A stretch of DNA of 64,000 nucleotides from Candidatus Merdivicinus faecavium. GTDB taxonomy: Bacteria; Bacillota; Clostridia; Oscillospirales; Ruminococcaceae. Shown piece by piece: positions 38,165 through 47,636 of the stretch. The DNA is taken from positions 1-64,000 of the forward strand of contig DVKD01000039.1 in NCBI GenBank assembly GCA_018716285.1, in the 5' to 3' direction. Position 1 is the first letter of the stretch; the number at the start of each line of letters is the position of its first letter. Made by a program: the position numbers and the translations under genes. Below the pieces are notes generated by a model. That model saw nothing but the letters and a program-made list of their open reading frames with translations. It made no database searches and was not told the origin of the DNA.

Positions 38165-39742
38165 TTATTCGCCGAGCGCCTCATAGGCGGCGGCGTACTC
38201 TTCCTCCATGGCAGCGGCGGCGGGGATGTAGGTGTTGTTGATAAAGTCCTCGAAAGCGGCGCGGTCGATCTCACCGACAACGAAAGCGGTCTCCATCTCG
38301 GAGCGCTCGGTGATGAGGTCGGGGTTGTCCGCATCAAAGTTGTTGACAAGGTTGGACTTGATGGTGGGGGTCTCGATCAGCTCGGTTACAGCTAAGACCG
38401 CATCAAAATCCTTGTTGAACTTCTCAACACGGGCCTCATTGTCGACATTCTCGTAAATAGCCGGGAAGCCGTCCTTCGCGAAGGCAAAGGTGAAGTAGGA
38501 GCTGGAGTAGGTTTTGAGGGTCTCAGCCTGCTCGGTGGTGCGGACAACGCTGTGGGCTTCCGCGTCGTAGGACTCGTAGTCGACGCCCTCGATGCCGAGG
38601 TTCATCAGCACGAAGCCTTCGTCGCCATTGCCCCAGTCGATGAGTTCCAGGCACTTTTCGACATCCGCATCGGCGGAAATCATCCAGCAGCCCCAGATCG
38701 GAGGTGCAGAATAGACAGTGGGCTTGCCGGTGTAGACATTCTCCAGCGGAGCGGCATAGGTGAAGGTCGAGAGGCAGGTCTCCTCATCCATGTAGGCGAG
38801 CTGCTGGTGGACGCCGGTCTGGAAGGAGCTGTAGGCGCCGATGGTCTGCGCGCGGAGCTTCTCTGCGTCTGCCATGTAGGCGTTGGTGAAGTACTCGGGG
38901 TCAAAGGAGCCGTCGAGGTAGCACTCGCGGAGGAACTCGAGGTAGTCGATATACTCGGTGCGGCAGTAGCGGGTGCTCGGGTTGCCGTCCTTATCGACGA
39001 CGTCGCCCAGCCCGAACGCATTGCTGATATAGGGGATATCCACAGCAGTGCCGGTGACGGCGGTGGAGAAGCCGTAGGTGTCGTCTACGCCGTTGCCGTC
39101 GGGATCGTCATAGGTAAAAGCGTGCATGACTTCCTTGAACTCGTCGAGCGTAGTGGGAACCTCGAGATCCAGGTTGTCGAGCCACTGCTGGTTGATGACC
39201 ATGCCCCAGTAGTTGACCATATTCGGCTTTGCAATGGCGTGGATCTTGCCGGTGTTGGTGGAGCGCATCGCCTCCATCATCGACTCGGGGACGTTGGCGA
39301 CGATATTCTCATAGTTGGGGATATAGTCGTCCAGCTCGGCGAGCAGGCCGTCTGCCGCCCACTGCTCATAGTTGGAATCTGCGCCGCCCCAGTTGTAGAT
39401 GATGTCGGGCAGGTCGCCGGAAGCCATCGTGATCTGAAGGCGTTCGTTGTAGTTGTTGATCGGAGGCGCTTCATACTCGATCACCAGGTTCAGGCGGTTT
39501 TCGATCTCAGCGAGCAGGGGGTTGTCCTCTACGGCAACCTCAGCGTTCAGGCGGTTGAAGATGCGAATGGTTGTGGGTTCTTCGCTCTCGCTGCTTTCAG
39601 AAGTACCGGTGGAAGCAGTCGTGTCGCTCCCGGTGGAAGCGGTGCTGGAGCCTGAATCGCCGCTGCAGGAGCTCAGGCCGACAGAAGCCAGCATGGAGGC
39701 CGCGCAGAGGGTCACGAAAACTCTCTTTGTCATCTTAGTCAT
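38165..39742 (-). CDS. Extracellular solute-binding lipoprotein (carbohydrate ABC importer)
   Basis: Lipobox (ASMLASVGLSSCSGD), Ser/Thr-rich linker, LplA-like body. Confidence 0.9.
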   Translation of the reverse strand: MTKMTKRVFVTLCAASMLASVGLSSCSGDSGSSTASTGSDTTASTGTSESSESEEPTTIRIFNRLNAEVAVEDNPLLAEIENRLNLVIEYEAPPINNYNERLQITMASGDLPDIIYNWGGADSNYEQWAADGLLAELDDYIPNYENIVANVPESMMEAMRSTNTGKIHAIAKPNMVNYWGMVINQQWLDNLDLEVPTTLDEFKEVMHAFTYDDPDGNGVDDTYGFSTAVTGTAVDIPYISNAFGLGDVVDKDGNPSTRYCRTEYIDYLEFLRECYLDGSFDPEYFTNAYMADAEKLRAQTIGAYSSFQTGVHQQLAYMDEETCLSTFTYAAPLENVYTGKPTVYSAPPIWGCWMISADADVEKCLELIDWGNGDEGFVLMNLGIEGVDYESYDAEAHSVVRTTEQAETLKTYSSSYFTFAFAKDGFPAIYENVDNEARVEKFNKDFDAVLAVTELIETPTIKSNLVNNFDADNPDLITERSEMETAFVVGEIDRAAFEDFINNTYIPAAAAMEEEYAAAYEALGE

Positions 39743-39919
39743 CAACAAATCACTCCTAAATAGTTTTAGATTGTCGCCGGATCCGGGCCTGCCGGCAGGC
39801 CGGAACCGCAACTGTTTGTGACAACCTCATTATGACAAAAGAGCGGCCAAAAGTAAATAATGATTATGATTGGCCATAACATCAACAGATTCTCCTCAGA
39901 AAACAGGGAGAAATGCGTG

Positions 39920-42091
39920 TTATTCTTGTGCATTTTTGTTATCGTCCATCATTTTGCGATACTGTCCGGGGGTGATCCCCTCGATCCCCTTGAAGGTTTT
40001 GATGAAATAGTGCGCGTAGGCGAAGCCGACCCGGTGGGAAATGGCCTCGACGGTCAGGGCGTGGTCTTTGAGCAGCTCCTTGGCGAGCTGGACGCGCTGG
40101 TGGTTGACATAGTCGTTGAAGGTCTTCCCGGTTTTTTCCTTGATCAGCCTGGCGAGGTAGTTGCGGTTCATGCTGAGCTGGTCGGACATGGTGTTCAGGT
40201 TGAAGTCATTGTCGCAGAGGTTTTCCCGGATATACTGGAAGATGCTGTCCTCGAGGATGTTCTCGTCCCGGGCGTTTTTCCTGCTGATTTCATCGAGGAT
40301 CGTCCGGAGGAAGCCCATCAGCCACTCCTCTATGTCCGAAGCCTGGTAGAAATGGGGTTTTGCGTCCTCCTGGTACAGCTTGATCGAAATGGGGAGGGAG
40401 GTGATCTCCCTGAGGACCGCGTTCTGCAGCTGGTAGGCGTAACTCTCGATCAGGGTGTCCGGCAGGAAGTTTTCCCGGGACAGGATGGTGTCGAGAAACT
40501 TCTGCGCATACAGGAAGCAGCCCTCCGCATTGGCGATCATCATATTATTGAGGATCTGCCGCTCGCAGTTGAGCGGATACGGCACGGGGTCGCCGCCGGC
40601 CAGGCGGTTTCCGGGCTGGATGACGTTGCTGCGGGAGACGAGCTTGTAATCGAGCATCTGGAGCGCCTCGTTGAAGATGGCGGGGATATCGCGGAGCGAA
40701 TCGCTCTGCCTGCCGACGGACAGCCAGACACGAGGGGGGGGTGTAGTGCTCTGTTCGGAAAAGCTTCGGAACAGAGCCTTCAGATAGACGTCCCGCATCT
40801 CCGCAAAACTGCGCGCTTCTTCCTTATTATAGATGAAAAACAGGACGGTCAGCCCCGGGCGGATATCGATCACGCGCACATCCAGCCCGCGCGCCTTTTC
40901 TTTGATGCCGGCGTTGCACTGCTGGATCAGGGCGGAAAGGCTCGCCAGCTCGCCGATATGCTCGATGAGGACGAGGGAGAAAGCGCTGCCGGAAAGGTTT
41001 TGGCTGATCATCGCAAGCTGTTTCCGGGCAGATTCCCCGTCCGGGTCGGAATTCAATAGGATGTCGCGGAAGACCTTTTCATTGTAGGCGAAGATCGCCT
41101 CCTTCAGCGGCCTGGTCAGCCGCCAGATAAAGATGTAGGAAAGGACGAGGAGCAGCAGGAAGAGGAGGAGCACAACGACGGTTGCCGCAAATTGGTCGAA
41201 AAACTCATCGATGTCGAACTGCATCTCGCTGATGAGGTGGAAGTCCCACCCGATGGATTCGATCGCGGAGGAGGACTGCACCGACATCGGGCTGTCGGTC
41301 AGGAAATCCACCCAGAGGGAATCCCCGCTGATTTCCTTGGAGTCGTCGAATACCTCCTCGACCGGCCGGCCGTAAAACGGGGAGTTTGCAGGCGCGAAAA
41401 TCCGCCCCTCGGTGTCGGTGATATAGAGCTCCATCCCTTCGGCCGCGCCGTTTTTCCGGAGCATATCGTCGTAGAGGGACTGGAGGTTGACATTGACGGA
41501 AAGGACGCAGTCTGCCTGGGAAAGGGCAAGCGGGATGAGGATGGAGAAGATGAGCTGGTTGCCGCTCTCATTCGTTGTGCCACGGATGGTGCGGACCATG
41601 CGGACCGGCGACTGCTCGATATGCGTCGTATGGAAATACGGCAGGATCTCCTGGTCGTAGAAATTCGCTTCGGTGAAGGAGCAGCCCCATTCGGTGGCGT
41701 AGATGCGGGAAGTGACGCCGTTGCCGCCGTAGATGTTTTCCGTCGTCGGGAAGTACAGGTACGCGCTGTACAGATACCGGTTGCTCATGACGATGCTGTC
41801 CAGGATGTCGTAAAGGCCGGTGGTCGCGACAATGGAGGTCCGCATATCCTCCAGGACACCGCCCAGCTCGGTGTTATAGACGATGAGGTTGTAGGACTGG
41901 TCCGTGATCTGCTCGACCACCGTTTCAAAGGTGGTCGAGATCTGGTCCACAAAGCGCTGGTTGTTGCTGGTATAGTTTTTGATCAGCACAGACTGCACGA
42001 CCGTATAAAGGAAAATGACAGAAACGATAAGGGTCGCAGCAAGCGTGCCTGCAATGAGCTGCAGCAGCCTTTTCTGAAGCCTTTTTTCCAT
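39920..42091 (-). CDS. YesN/AraC-type regulator with N-terminal extracytoplasmic sensor
   Basis: Two TM segments flank an extracellular domain; C-terminal AraC HTH (LSMNRNYLARLIKEKTGKTFNDYVNHQRVQLAKELL...VGFAYAHYFIKTFKGIEGITPGQYR). Confidence 0.9.
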   Translation of the reverse strand: MEKRLQKRLLQLIAGTLAATLIVSVIFLYTVVQSVLIKNYTSNNQRFVDQISTTFETVVEQITDQSYNLIVYNTELGGVLEDMRTSIVATTGLYDILDSIVMSNRYLYSAYLYFPTTENIYGGNGVTSRIYATEWGCSFTEANFYDQEILPYFHTTHIEQSPVRMVRTIRGTTNESGNQLIFSILIPLALSQADCVLSVNVNLQSLYDDMLRKNGAAEGMELYITDTEGRIFAPANSPFYGRPVEEVFDDSKEISGDSLWVDFLTDSPMSVQSSSAIESIGWDFHLISEMQFDIDEFFDQFAATVVVLLLFLLLLVLSYIFIWRLTRPLKEAIFAYNEKVFRDILLNSDPDGESARKQLAMISQNLSGSAFSLVLIEHIGELASLSALIQQCNAGIKEKARGLDVRVIDIRPGLTVLFFIYNKEEARSFAEMRDVYLKALFRSFSEQSTTPPPRVWLSVGRQSDSLRDIPAIFNEALQMLDYKLVSRSNVIQPGNRLAGGDPVPYPLNCERQILNNMMIANAEGCFLYAQKFLDTILSRENFLPDTLIESYAYQLQNAVLREITSLPISIKLYQEDAKPHFYQASDIEEWLMGFLRTILDEISRKNARDENILEDSIFQYIRENLCDNDFNLNTMSDQLSMNRNYLARLIKEKTGKTFNDYVNHQRVQLAKELLKDHALTVEAISHRVGFAYAHYFIKTFKGIEGITPGQYRKMMDDNKNAQE

Positions 42092-42409
42092 AGCAAATCT
42101 CCCTAAAGCAAAAATATTATGCGGGACTCCTTCTGTTATTCGAACGTTTTGTGTTATTCTGCCGCAGCATATCCGGTATCCTTCCCAGTAAAACGCCCTG
42201 TAACGTGTCTTATTATATCGCAAATTCCGGCAATTGTCCATAACACTCGGCGGATTTTATAACAAAAATGCAACATTTGCGCAAAAAACCGCTGTTACCC
42301 AAGCAGGCTGTTATCAAGCCGCAAGATTTCTATTTACGAATCGGCCTTTTTTCGGTAATATGGAACCAGAGCCAAGCTTTTGAGCAAAACAAACAAGGAG
42401 TTGATGGTT

Positions 42410-43360
42410 ATGACCAAAAAAACTGCTGCCGCCAACGCAGCTCCCGCCAAGAGCCTCCCCAAGTGGCTGCTCTATCTGTCGCGGAAAAAGTACCTGTACA
42501 TCATGCTGATCCCGTGCATCGTCTACTTCATCATTTTCAACTATGTTCCGATGTACGGCGTGCTGATCGCTTTCAAGGATTTCAACTTCAAGCTCGGCAT
42601 CCTGGGAAGCCCCTGGATCGGCTTTGAAAACTTCGAGTACATGTTCGGCCTGTCCGACTTCTACGAAGTCCTCCGCAATTCCATCGTCCTGAGCGTGCTG
42701 CGCATGATCTTCACCTTCCCCTTCCCCATCATCCTGGCGCTGCTCATGAACGACATCGCGATCCCCAAATACCAGAAGACGGTGCAGACGATCATCTACC
42801 TGCCGCACTTCGTATCCTGGGTCGTCATCGGCGGTATTCTGGTAAACTTCCTCTCCCCCACCAACGGCGCGGTCAACAACATCATCAAGTCGATGGGCGG
42901 CGAGCCGATCTTTTTCCTGGGCGAGCCGCAGTATTTCCGCACCCTCACCATCCTCACCAGCATCTGGAAGGATTCCGGCTGGGGCACGATCATCTACCTC
43001 GCCGCGATCACCAGCATCCCGGCCGAGCTCTATGAGGCCTCCACCATGGACGGCGCGAACAAGCTCCAGAACCTGTGGTATGTCACCCTCCCCTCCATCA
43101 AATCCACCGTTGTCATCATGTTCATCCTCCAGATGGGCCGCATCATGAGCAACGGCTTTGAGCAGGTCTTCATCCTCCAGAATACCCGGAACCTGAGCGT
43201 GTCGGATGTTTTTGAAACCTATACCTACCGCGTCGGCATGGTCGGAGGGCGCTACTCCTTCGCAACGACCGTCGGCCTGTTCACATCGGTCGTCAGCATC
43301 ATCTTCCTTCTCGCCAGCAACAAGCTCGCCAACGCGCTCGGCGAGGAAGGCATCTGGTAA
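42410..43360 (+). CDS. ABC transporter permease (LplB/YtcP-type)
   Basis: NYVPMYGVLIAFKDFNFKLGILGSPWIGFENFEYMF; EAA-like motif EASTMDGANKLQNLWYVTLPSIKST. Confidence 0.92.
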   Translation: MTKKTAAANAAPAKSLPKWLLYLSRKKYLYIMLIPCIVYFIIFNYVPMYGVLIAFKDFNFKLGILGSPWIGFENFEYMFGLSDFYEVLRNSIVLSVLRMIFTFPFPIILALLMNDIAIPKYQKTVQTIIYLPHFVSWVVIGGILVNFLSPTNGAVNNIIKSMGGEPIFFLGEPQYFRTLTILTSIWKDSGWGTIIYLAAITSIPAELYEASTMDGANKLQNLWYVTLPSIKSTVVIMFILQMGRIMSNGFEQVFILQNTRNLSVSDVFETYTYRVGMVGGRYSFATTVGLFTSVVSIIFLLASNKLANALGEEGIW

Positions 43361-43388
43361 AGCGCTGAAGGAAAAGGAGGTTTTATCC

Positions 43389-44267
43389 ATGAAAATCAAA
43401 ATGACAAAGCTTGATATTGCATACAAGGCTTTTGTGTATATTTTCTGCACGCTGTTCGCCGTAATCTGCTTCTACCCCATGCTCTGCGTGCTCGCCTATT
43501 CCGTGACCCCTTACATGGAATACCTCGAGCATCCGCTGCGCCTCATCCCCTCGCACTTTGACTTCTCGGCCTATGAGAAGCTGCTCGGCTTTGACCTGGT
43601 CTACAGCGGCTACCGCAACACCATCTTCATTACCGTCGTCGGCGTCCTGCTCAACATCACCCTGATGTGCCTGTCCGCCTACCCGCTCTCCAAGAAGGAC
43701 CTCAAGGGCCGCAACTTTGTCCTCGGCATGATCACCGTCACCATGTTCTTCAACGGCGGCATGATCCCGAACTTCTACCTTGTCCGCACCCTGGGACTTT
43801 ACGACACCATCTGGTCCCTCATCATCCCCGGCGCCCTGGGGGCCTACAACCTGATCCTCATGAAGAACTTCATGACCCAGATCCCCGACAGCCTGGAGGA
43901 GTCCGCGGTCATCGACGGCGCGAACGAATTCGTCGTCCTCTTCCGGATCATCATCCCGCTCTCCAAGCCGGCGATCGCGACCTTCATCATCTTCCACGCG
44001 GTCTCCCAGTGGAACGGCTACTTCAACGCCATCCTCTACACCGTCAAGCGGAGCCTCTGGCCGCTGATGCTGGTCCTGCGCGAGATGGTCGTCGAAGACG
44101 GCATGAACATGGTCAACCAGGGCCAGATTTCGGACAGCAGCCTGACCACCATCTTTACCATGAAGATGGCCATCATCATCATCGCCGTCCTGCCGATCAT
44201 CTGCATCTACCCCTTCCTCCAGAAATACTTCACCAAGGGCCTCATGGTCGGGTCGGTCAAGGGCTGA
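43389..44267 (+). CDS. Carbohydrate ABC transporter permease
   Basis: CFYPMLCVLAYSVT, EESAVIDGANEFVVLFRIIIPLSKPAIATF. Confidence 0.92.
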   Translation: MKIKMTKLDIAYKAFVYIFCTLFAVICFYPMLCVLAYSVTPYMEYLEHPLRLIPSHFDFSAYEKLLGFDLVYSGYRNTIFITVVGVLLNITLMCLSAYPLSKKDLKGRNFVLGMITVTMFFNGGMIPNFYLVRTLGLYDTIWSLIIPGALGAYNLILMKNFMTQIPDSLEESAVIDGANEFVVLFRIIIPLSKPAIATFIIFHAVSQWNGYFNAILYTVKRSLWPLMLVLREMVVEDGMNMVNQGQISDSSLTTIFTMKMAIIIIAVLPIICIYPFLQKYFTKGLMVGSVKG

Positions 44268-44292
44268 TCCAAAAAACTCATATCAAAACATT

Positions 44293-44325
44293 CCGGCATT
44301 GGCGGTACCGCACCGCCAATGCCGG
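44293..44325 (+). other. Perfect 13-bp intercistronic hairpin between permease and GH130
   Basis: CCGGCATTGGCGG-taccgca-CCGCCAATGCCGG, no U-tract. Confidence 0.85.
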
Positions 44326-44372
44326 TTATGGAAATCTGCCGCGGCATTCCCGCGCGAAAGAAGGTTTTGCTT

Positions 44373-45377
44373 ATGCCAAAAATGCTCCCCGAACTCACCT
44401 CCAGCCCGGTCATCCACCGCTACAACGGCGGCGCGCCGGTGCTGTCCGCCAAGGACATCCCCTATGAGGCCACCTGCATCTTCAACGCGGGCGTCGCCAA
44501 ATACCAGGGCAAGTATGTCATGGCCTTCCGCGACGATTTTACGCATACGCCGAATACGGCGGCGTTCCGCGGCACGGTCGTCGGCGTCGCCTACAGCGAC
44601 GACGGCATCCACTGGGACGTCCGCAAGACCCCCTTCCTCACCCCCGAAAGCATGGGAGACCCCGACGTCACGCGGGTCTATGACCCCCGCATCACCGTCA
44701 TCGACGGGAAATGCTGCCTCTGCTTCGCGGTCGACACCCGGCACGGCCTCCGCGGCGGCATCGCGCTGACCGAGGACTTTGAGAAGATCGAGGTCATGAC
44801 CATGAGCGTCCCCGACAACCGCAACATGGTCCTCTTCCCCGAAAAGATCGGCGGCCGCTATGTCCGGCTGGAGCGCCCGATGCCCGTCTACTCCCGCGGC
44901 AAAGACCGGTTCGACACCTGGCTCTCCGCCTCCCCCGACCTGCGCTACTGGGGCGACTCCAAGCTCGTCCTCGCCGTCGAGGACGTCCCCTTTGCCAACG
45001 ATAAGGTCGGCCCCGGCGCTCCCCCCATCAAGACAAAGGACGGCTGGCTGACCCTCTTCCACGCGGTCCATCGGGACGAGAGCCGCGGCAAAAACGGATG
45101 GGAGCCCAAGTGGGCGAAGTGCTACTCGGCGGGCATCATGCTGCTCGACCTGGAAGACCCCTCCAAGGTCATCGGCATGTCCAAAGCCCCGCTGCTCGCC
45201 CCCGAGACCCCCTGGGAGGCAGACGACGGCTTCCGCACCAACGTCATCTTCCCCGGCGGCATGATCCTCGAGGACGACGGCGAGGTAAAAATCTACTACG
45301 GCGCTTCCGACACGGTCGAGTGCCTGGCCACCGCCCATGTCGACGAGCTGGTCGCCCTCTGCAAGGACCCGAAGTAA
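44373..45377 (+). CDS. GH130 family beta-mannoside phosphorylase/hydrolase
   Basis: NAGVAKYQGKYVMAFRDDF, DVTRVYDPRITVIDG, GDSKLVLA, KVGPGAPPIKTKDGWLTLFHAV, YYGASDT. Confidence 0.93.
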   Translation: MPKMLPELTSSPVIHRYNGGAPVLSAKDIPYEATCIFNAGVAKYQGKYVMAFRDDFTHTPNTAAFRGTVVGVAYSDDGIHWDVRKTPFLTPESMGDPDVTRVYDPRITVIDGKCCLCFAVDTRHGLRGGIALTEDFEKIEVMTMSVPDNRNMVLFPEKIGGRYVRLERPMPVYSRGKDRFDTWLSASPDLRYWGDSKLVLAVEDVPFANDKVGPGAPPIKTKDGWLTLFHAVHRDESRGKNGWEPKWAKCYSAGIMLLDLEDPSKVIGMSKAPLLAPETPWEADDGFRTNVIFPGGMILEDDGEVKIYYGASDTVECLATAHVDELVALCKDPK

Positions 45378-45390
45378 CAGAAAAATCCAA

Positions 45391-45427
45391 TGCCCCCGGC
45401 GCCGCAGAAAGCGCCGGGGGCATTTTT
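45391..45427 (+). terminator. Intrinsic terminator
   Basis: TGCCCCCGGCGC...GCGCCGGGGGCA then TTTTT. Confidence 0.9.
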
Positions 45428-45440
45428 CAGGTGGGGCGTT

Positions 45441-46586
45441 CTATTTGGCGTACCGCCCGTAGGTCCGCGCGGTCTCGATCATGGCGAAAATGTTCTCCTC
45501 CGGGGTATCCCGCCCGCACTGGTCGCCGGTGGACAGGATGAACCGCCCGCCCTCGGCCGCATCGTCGATGGCCTGCCTGCTCGCCCGGACGACGTCCTCG
45601 ACCGAACCGTTGAGCATCACGTCGGTGGTGTGCAGGTTCCCCTTGAGGACGAGCTTGTCGCCGTACAGGCGCTTGAGCTCCCGCAGGTTGCAGTCGCCCA
45701 TCGGCGGGATCTCGAGGGGGTCGATGATGGTGAGGTCGGTCTCGTCGTGGCAGATGCGGACCAGCTCCTTCTCCGGCCCGCAGGAATGGATGTGGGAGGG
45801 GACGCCGTACTCCTTACAGAGCTGGGTGACCCGCTTGACGACCGGAAGGGCGAGCTTGCGGAAGGTCTCGACCGTCTGATAGACAAGGGTTCCCGAGCCG
45901 CCGGTGCAGATAAAGTCCGGCCTGGTCTCAAGGCTCATCAGCTTGCGGAAATAAACCTCGGAGTCGTGCAGCCGCTGCCGGCTGCGCTCCTCGTACCGCT
46001 CCGGATAGTCGAAGTACTCGTAGATCTGCTCCTCGGAGCCGATGAAGACCGATCCGCCGCAGGAAACCCCGACCAGGCCGTGGTCCCCCATCTCCTCCTT
46101 GACCAGCTTGAGCAGCGCCTCCCCCTCGATGCCGGCGTAGGGGTTGCGTTTTTCGACCGTTTCAAAATGGTTGGGCGTCGGGTCGACCCCCGCCTTTTCA
46201 ATGGGGACGCCGTGGACGGGCGGGTTGCCGATAAAATAGAAGCTGACATGGTTGTCCCAGAAGATCCTGCCGTTCGCCTTGCGGTAAACGCGGGTGATGA
46301 TCTGGTCTTCCGTCCGCTTGACGATCGCCTCACGGCGGTCGTAGTCGATCTGGCCCAGCTCGTCGAAGCGGATGGGGACGTAGCCATCCATCAGCGAGTC
46401 AAAGCCGAAGTATTTGACGCAGTCGATGTACGCCTTCCATTTCGGGATCTCCTCATAGAGGTAAATATCCCAAAACGGGCGTCCGGTCATTTTGACCGGG
46501 ATCATGTTTGAGGTGTCCGGGGCGACCGGCACGCAGTCCGGGATCTCGCCGCGGATTACGGTCAGAAGGCGTTCGCGGGAAGTCAT
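45441..46586 (-). CDS. Uroporphyrinogen decarboxylase-family protein
   Basis: MTSRERLLTVIRGEIPDCVPVAP N-terminus, IHSCGPEKELV, LKGNLHTTDVMLNGSVEDV. Confidence 0.85.
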   Translation of the reverse strand: MTSRERLLTVIRGEIPDCVPVAPDTSNMIPVKMTGRPFWDIYLYEEIPKWKAYIDCVKYFGFDSLMDGYVPIRFDELGQIDYDRREAIVKRTEDQIITRVYRKANGRIFWDNHVSFYFIGNPPVHGVPIEKAGVDPTPNHFETVEKRNPYAGIEGEALLKLVKEEMGDHGLVGVSCGGSVFIGSEEQIYEYFDYPERYEERSRQRLHDSEVYFRKLMSLETRPDFICTGGSGTLVYQTVETFRKLALPVVKRVTQLCKEYGVPSHIHSCGPEKELVRICHDETDLTIIDPLEIPPMGDCNLRELKRLYGDKLVLKGNLHTTDVMLNGSVEDVVRASRQAIDDAAEGGRFILSTGDQCGRDTPEENIFAMIETARTYGRYAK

Positions 46587-46762
46587 GGCAGCTTCTTCCT
46601 TTCTGTTTGCATAATCAAGGGTGCGCGCCGGCCCCGTCAGCGGATCGCAGAGCCGATTTTCGGGGATCCCGGCGGCTGATTTCATTATAGCAGATTCCCT
46701 CTTCCCTTTCTTCCCCGTTTTTGATATAATATTTGTGATTTTTTGACATCGGAGGTGGCGGT

Positions 46763-47596
46763 ATGCCGCGCGTTATCGAATCGGAAAGCATCTTCTCCCC
46801 CGGGCGGGTCCATTTCCGCCTCATCCGCAGCCTGGCGGAAGCTTCCTCCCCGCACACCCACACCTTTTTTGAGATCTTCCTGCTGATCAGCGGGCAGATG
46901 CGCCACCTGGTCAACGGGGAAGCGGTGCTGCTGCGCCAGAATGCGGCCGTCCTCATCCGGCCGGAGGACACCCACGGCTTTGCACGCGCCGGGGAAAGCG
47001 ACTGCTGCTTTCTGAACCTCGCCTTCCCGGCAGGGCTCCTGGGGGAGGTCTGCGCCTTTTTGGGGCAGGGGCTCTCCGTCGAGGGGTTCCTTACGCAGCC
47101 CACCTGTCTGACGGCGCAGGCGCCGGCCTCCCTCTGCGCCCGGGCCGAACAGGTCTATCGGGAATACTGCCTGCTGCCGCCCGGGGACCGTTCGGCCGAC
47201 GTGCGGGCAAAGCTTCTGCTCGCCGAGCTGCTTGAGGGCTGCTTTCTGCCGGCCGGGCAGACGGGGGACGCGCCCGGGTGGTTTCTCCGCCTGGAGGAGG
47301 AGATGCGGCGCCCGGAGGTCTTCGCGGGCGGCCTGCAGAAGCTCGCCGAGCTGAGCGGAAAGACCCCCGAGCACATCTGCCGCTCCTTCCGCAGGTACCG
47401 CTCCACGACGCCGCACGAGGTCCTCTCCAGGCTGCGGGCCGTCTATGCCGCCAATCTGCTGCGGACGACCTCCATGCCGGTTCTTGACATCTGCCTGGAG
47501 TGCGGGTACACGAGCCTCAGCCATTTTTACAGCCGCTTCCGCGCGGCCTACGGCCTCTCCCCCGCCGCCTACCGCAGCAAGCATCAGGCCATTTGA
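46763..47596 (+). CDS. AraC family transcriptional regulator
   Basis: N-terminal cupin (HTHTFFEIFLLISGQMRHLVNGE), C-terminal AraC HTH (ICLECGYTSLSHFYSRFRAAYGLSPAAYR). Confidence 0.92.
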   Translation: MPRVIESESIFSPGRVHFRLIRSLAEASSPHTHTFFEIFLLISGQMRHLVNGEAVLLRQNAAVLIRPEDTHGFARAGESDCCFLNLAFPAGLLGEVCAFLGQGLSVEGFLTQPTCLTAQAPASLCARAEQVYREYCLLPPGDRSADVRAKLLLAELLEGCFLPAGQTGDAPGWFLRLEEEMRRPEVFAGGLQKLAELSGKTPEHICRSFRRYRSTTPHEVLSRLRAVYAANLLRTTSMPVLDICLECGYTSLSHFYSRFRAAYGLSPAAYRSKHQAI

Positions 47597-47599
47597 CAA

Positions 47600-47636
47600 A
47601 ACGGGGCCGCCCCTTTGCGGGACAGCCCCGTTTTTT
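47600..47636. terminator. Intrinsic terminator between convergent genes
   Basis: AACGGGGC...GCCCCGTTTTTT. Confidence 0.75.
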
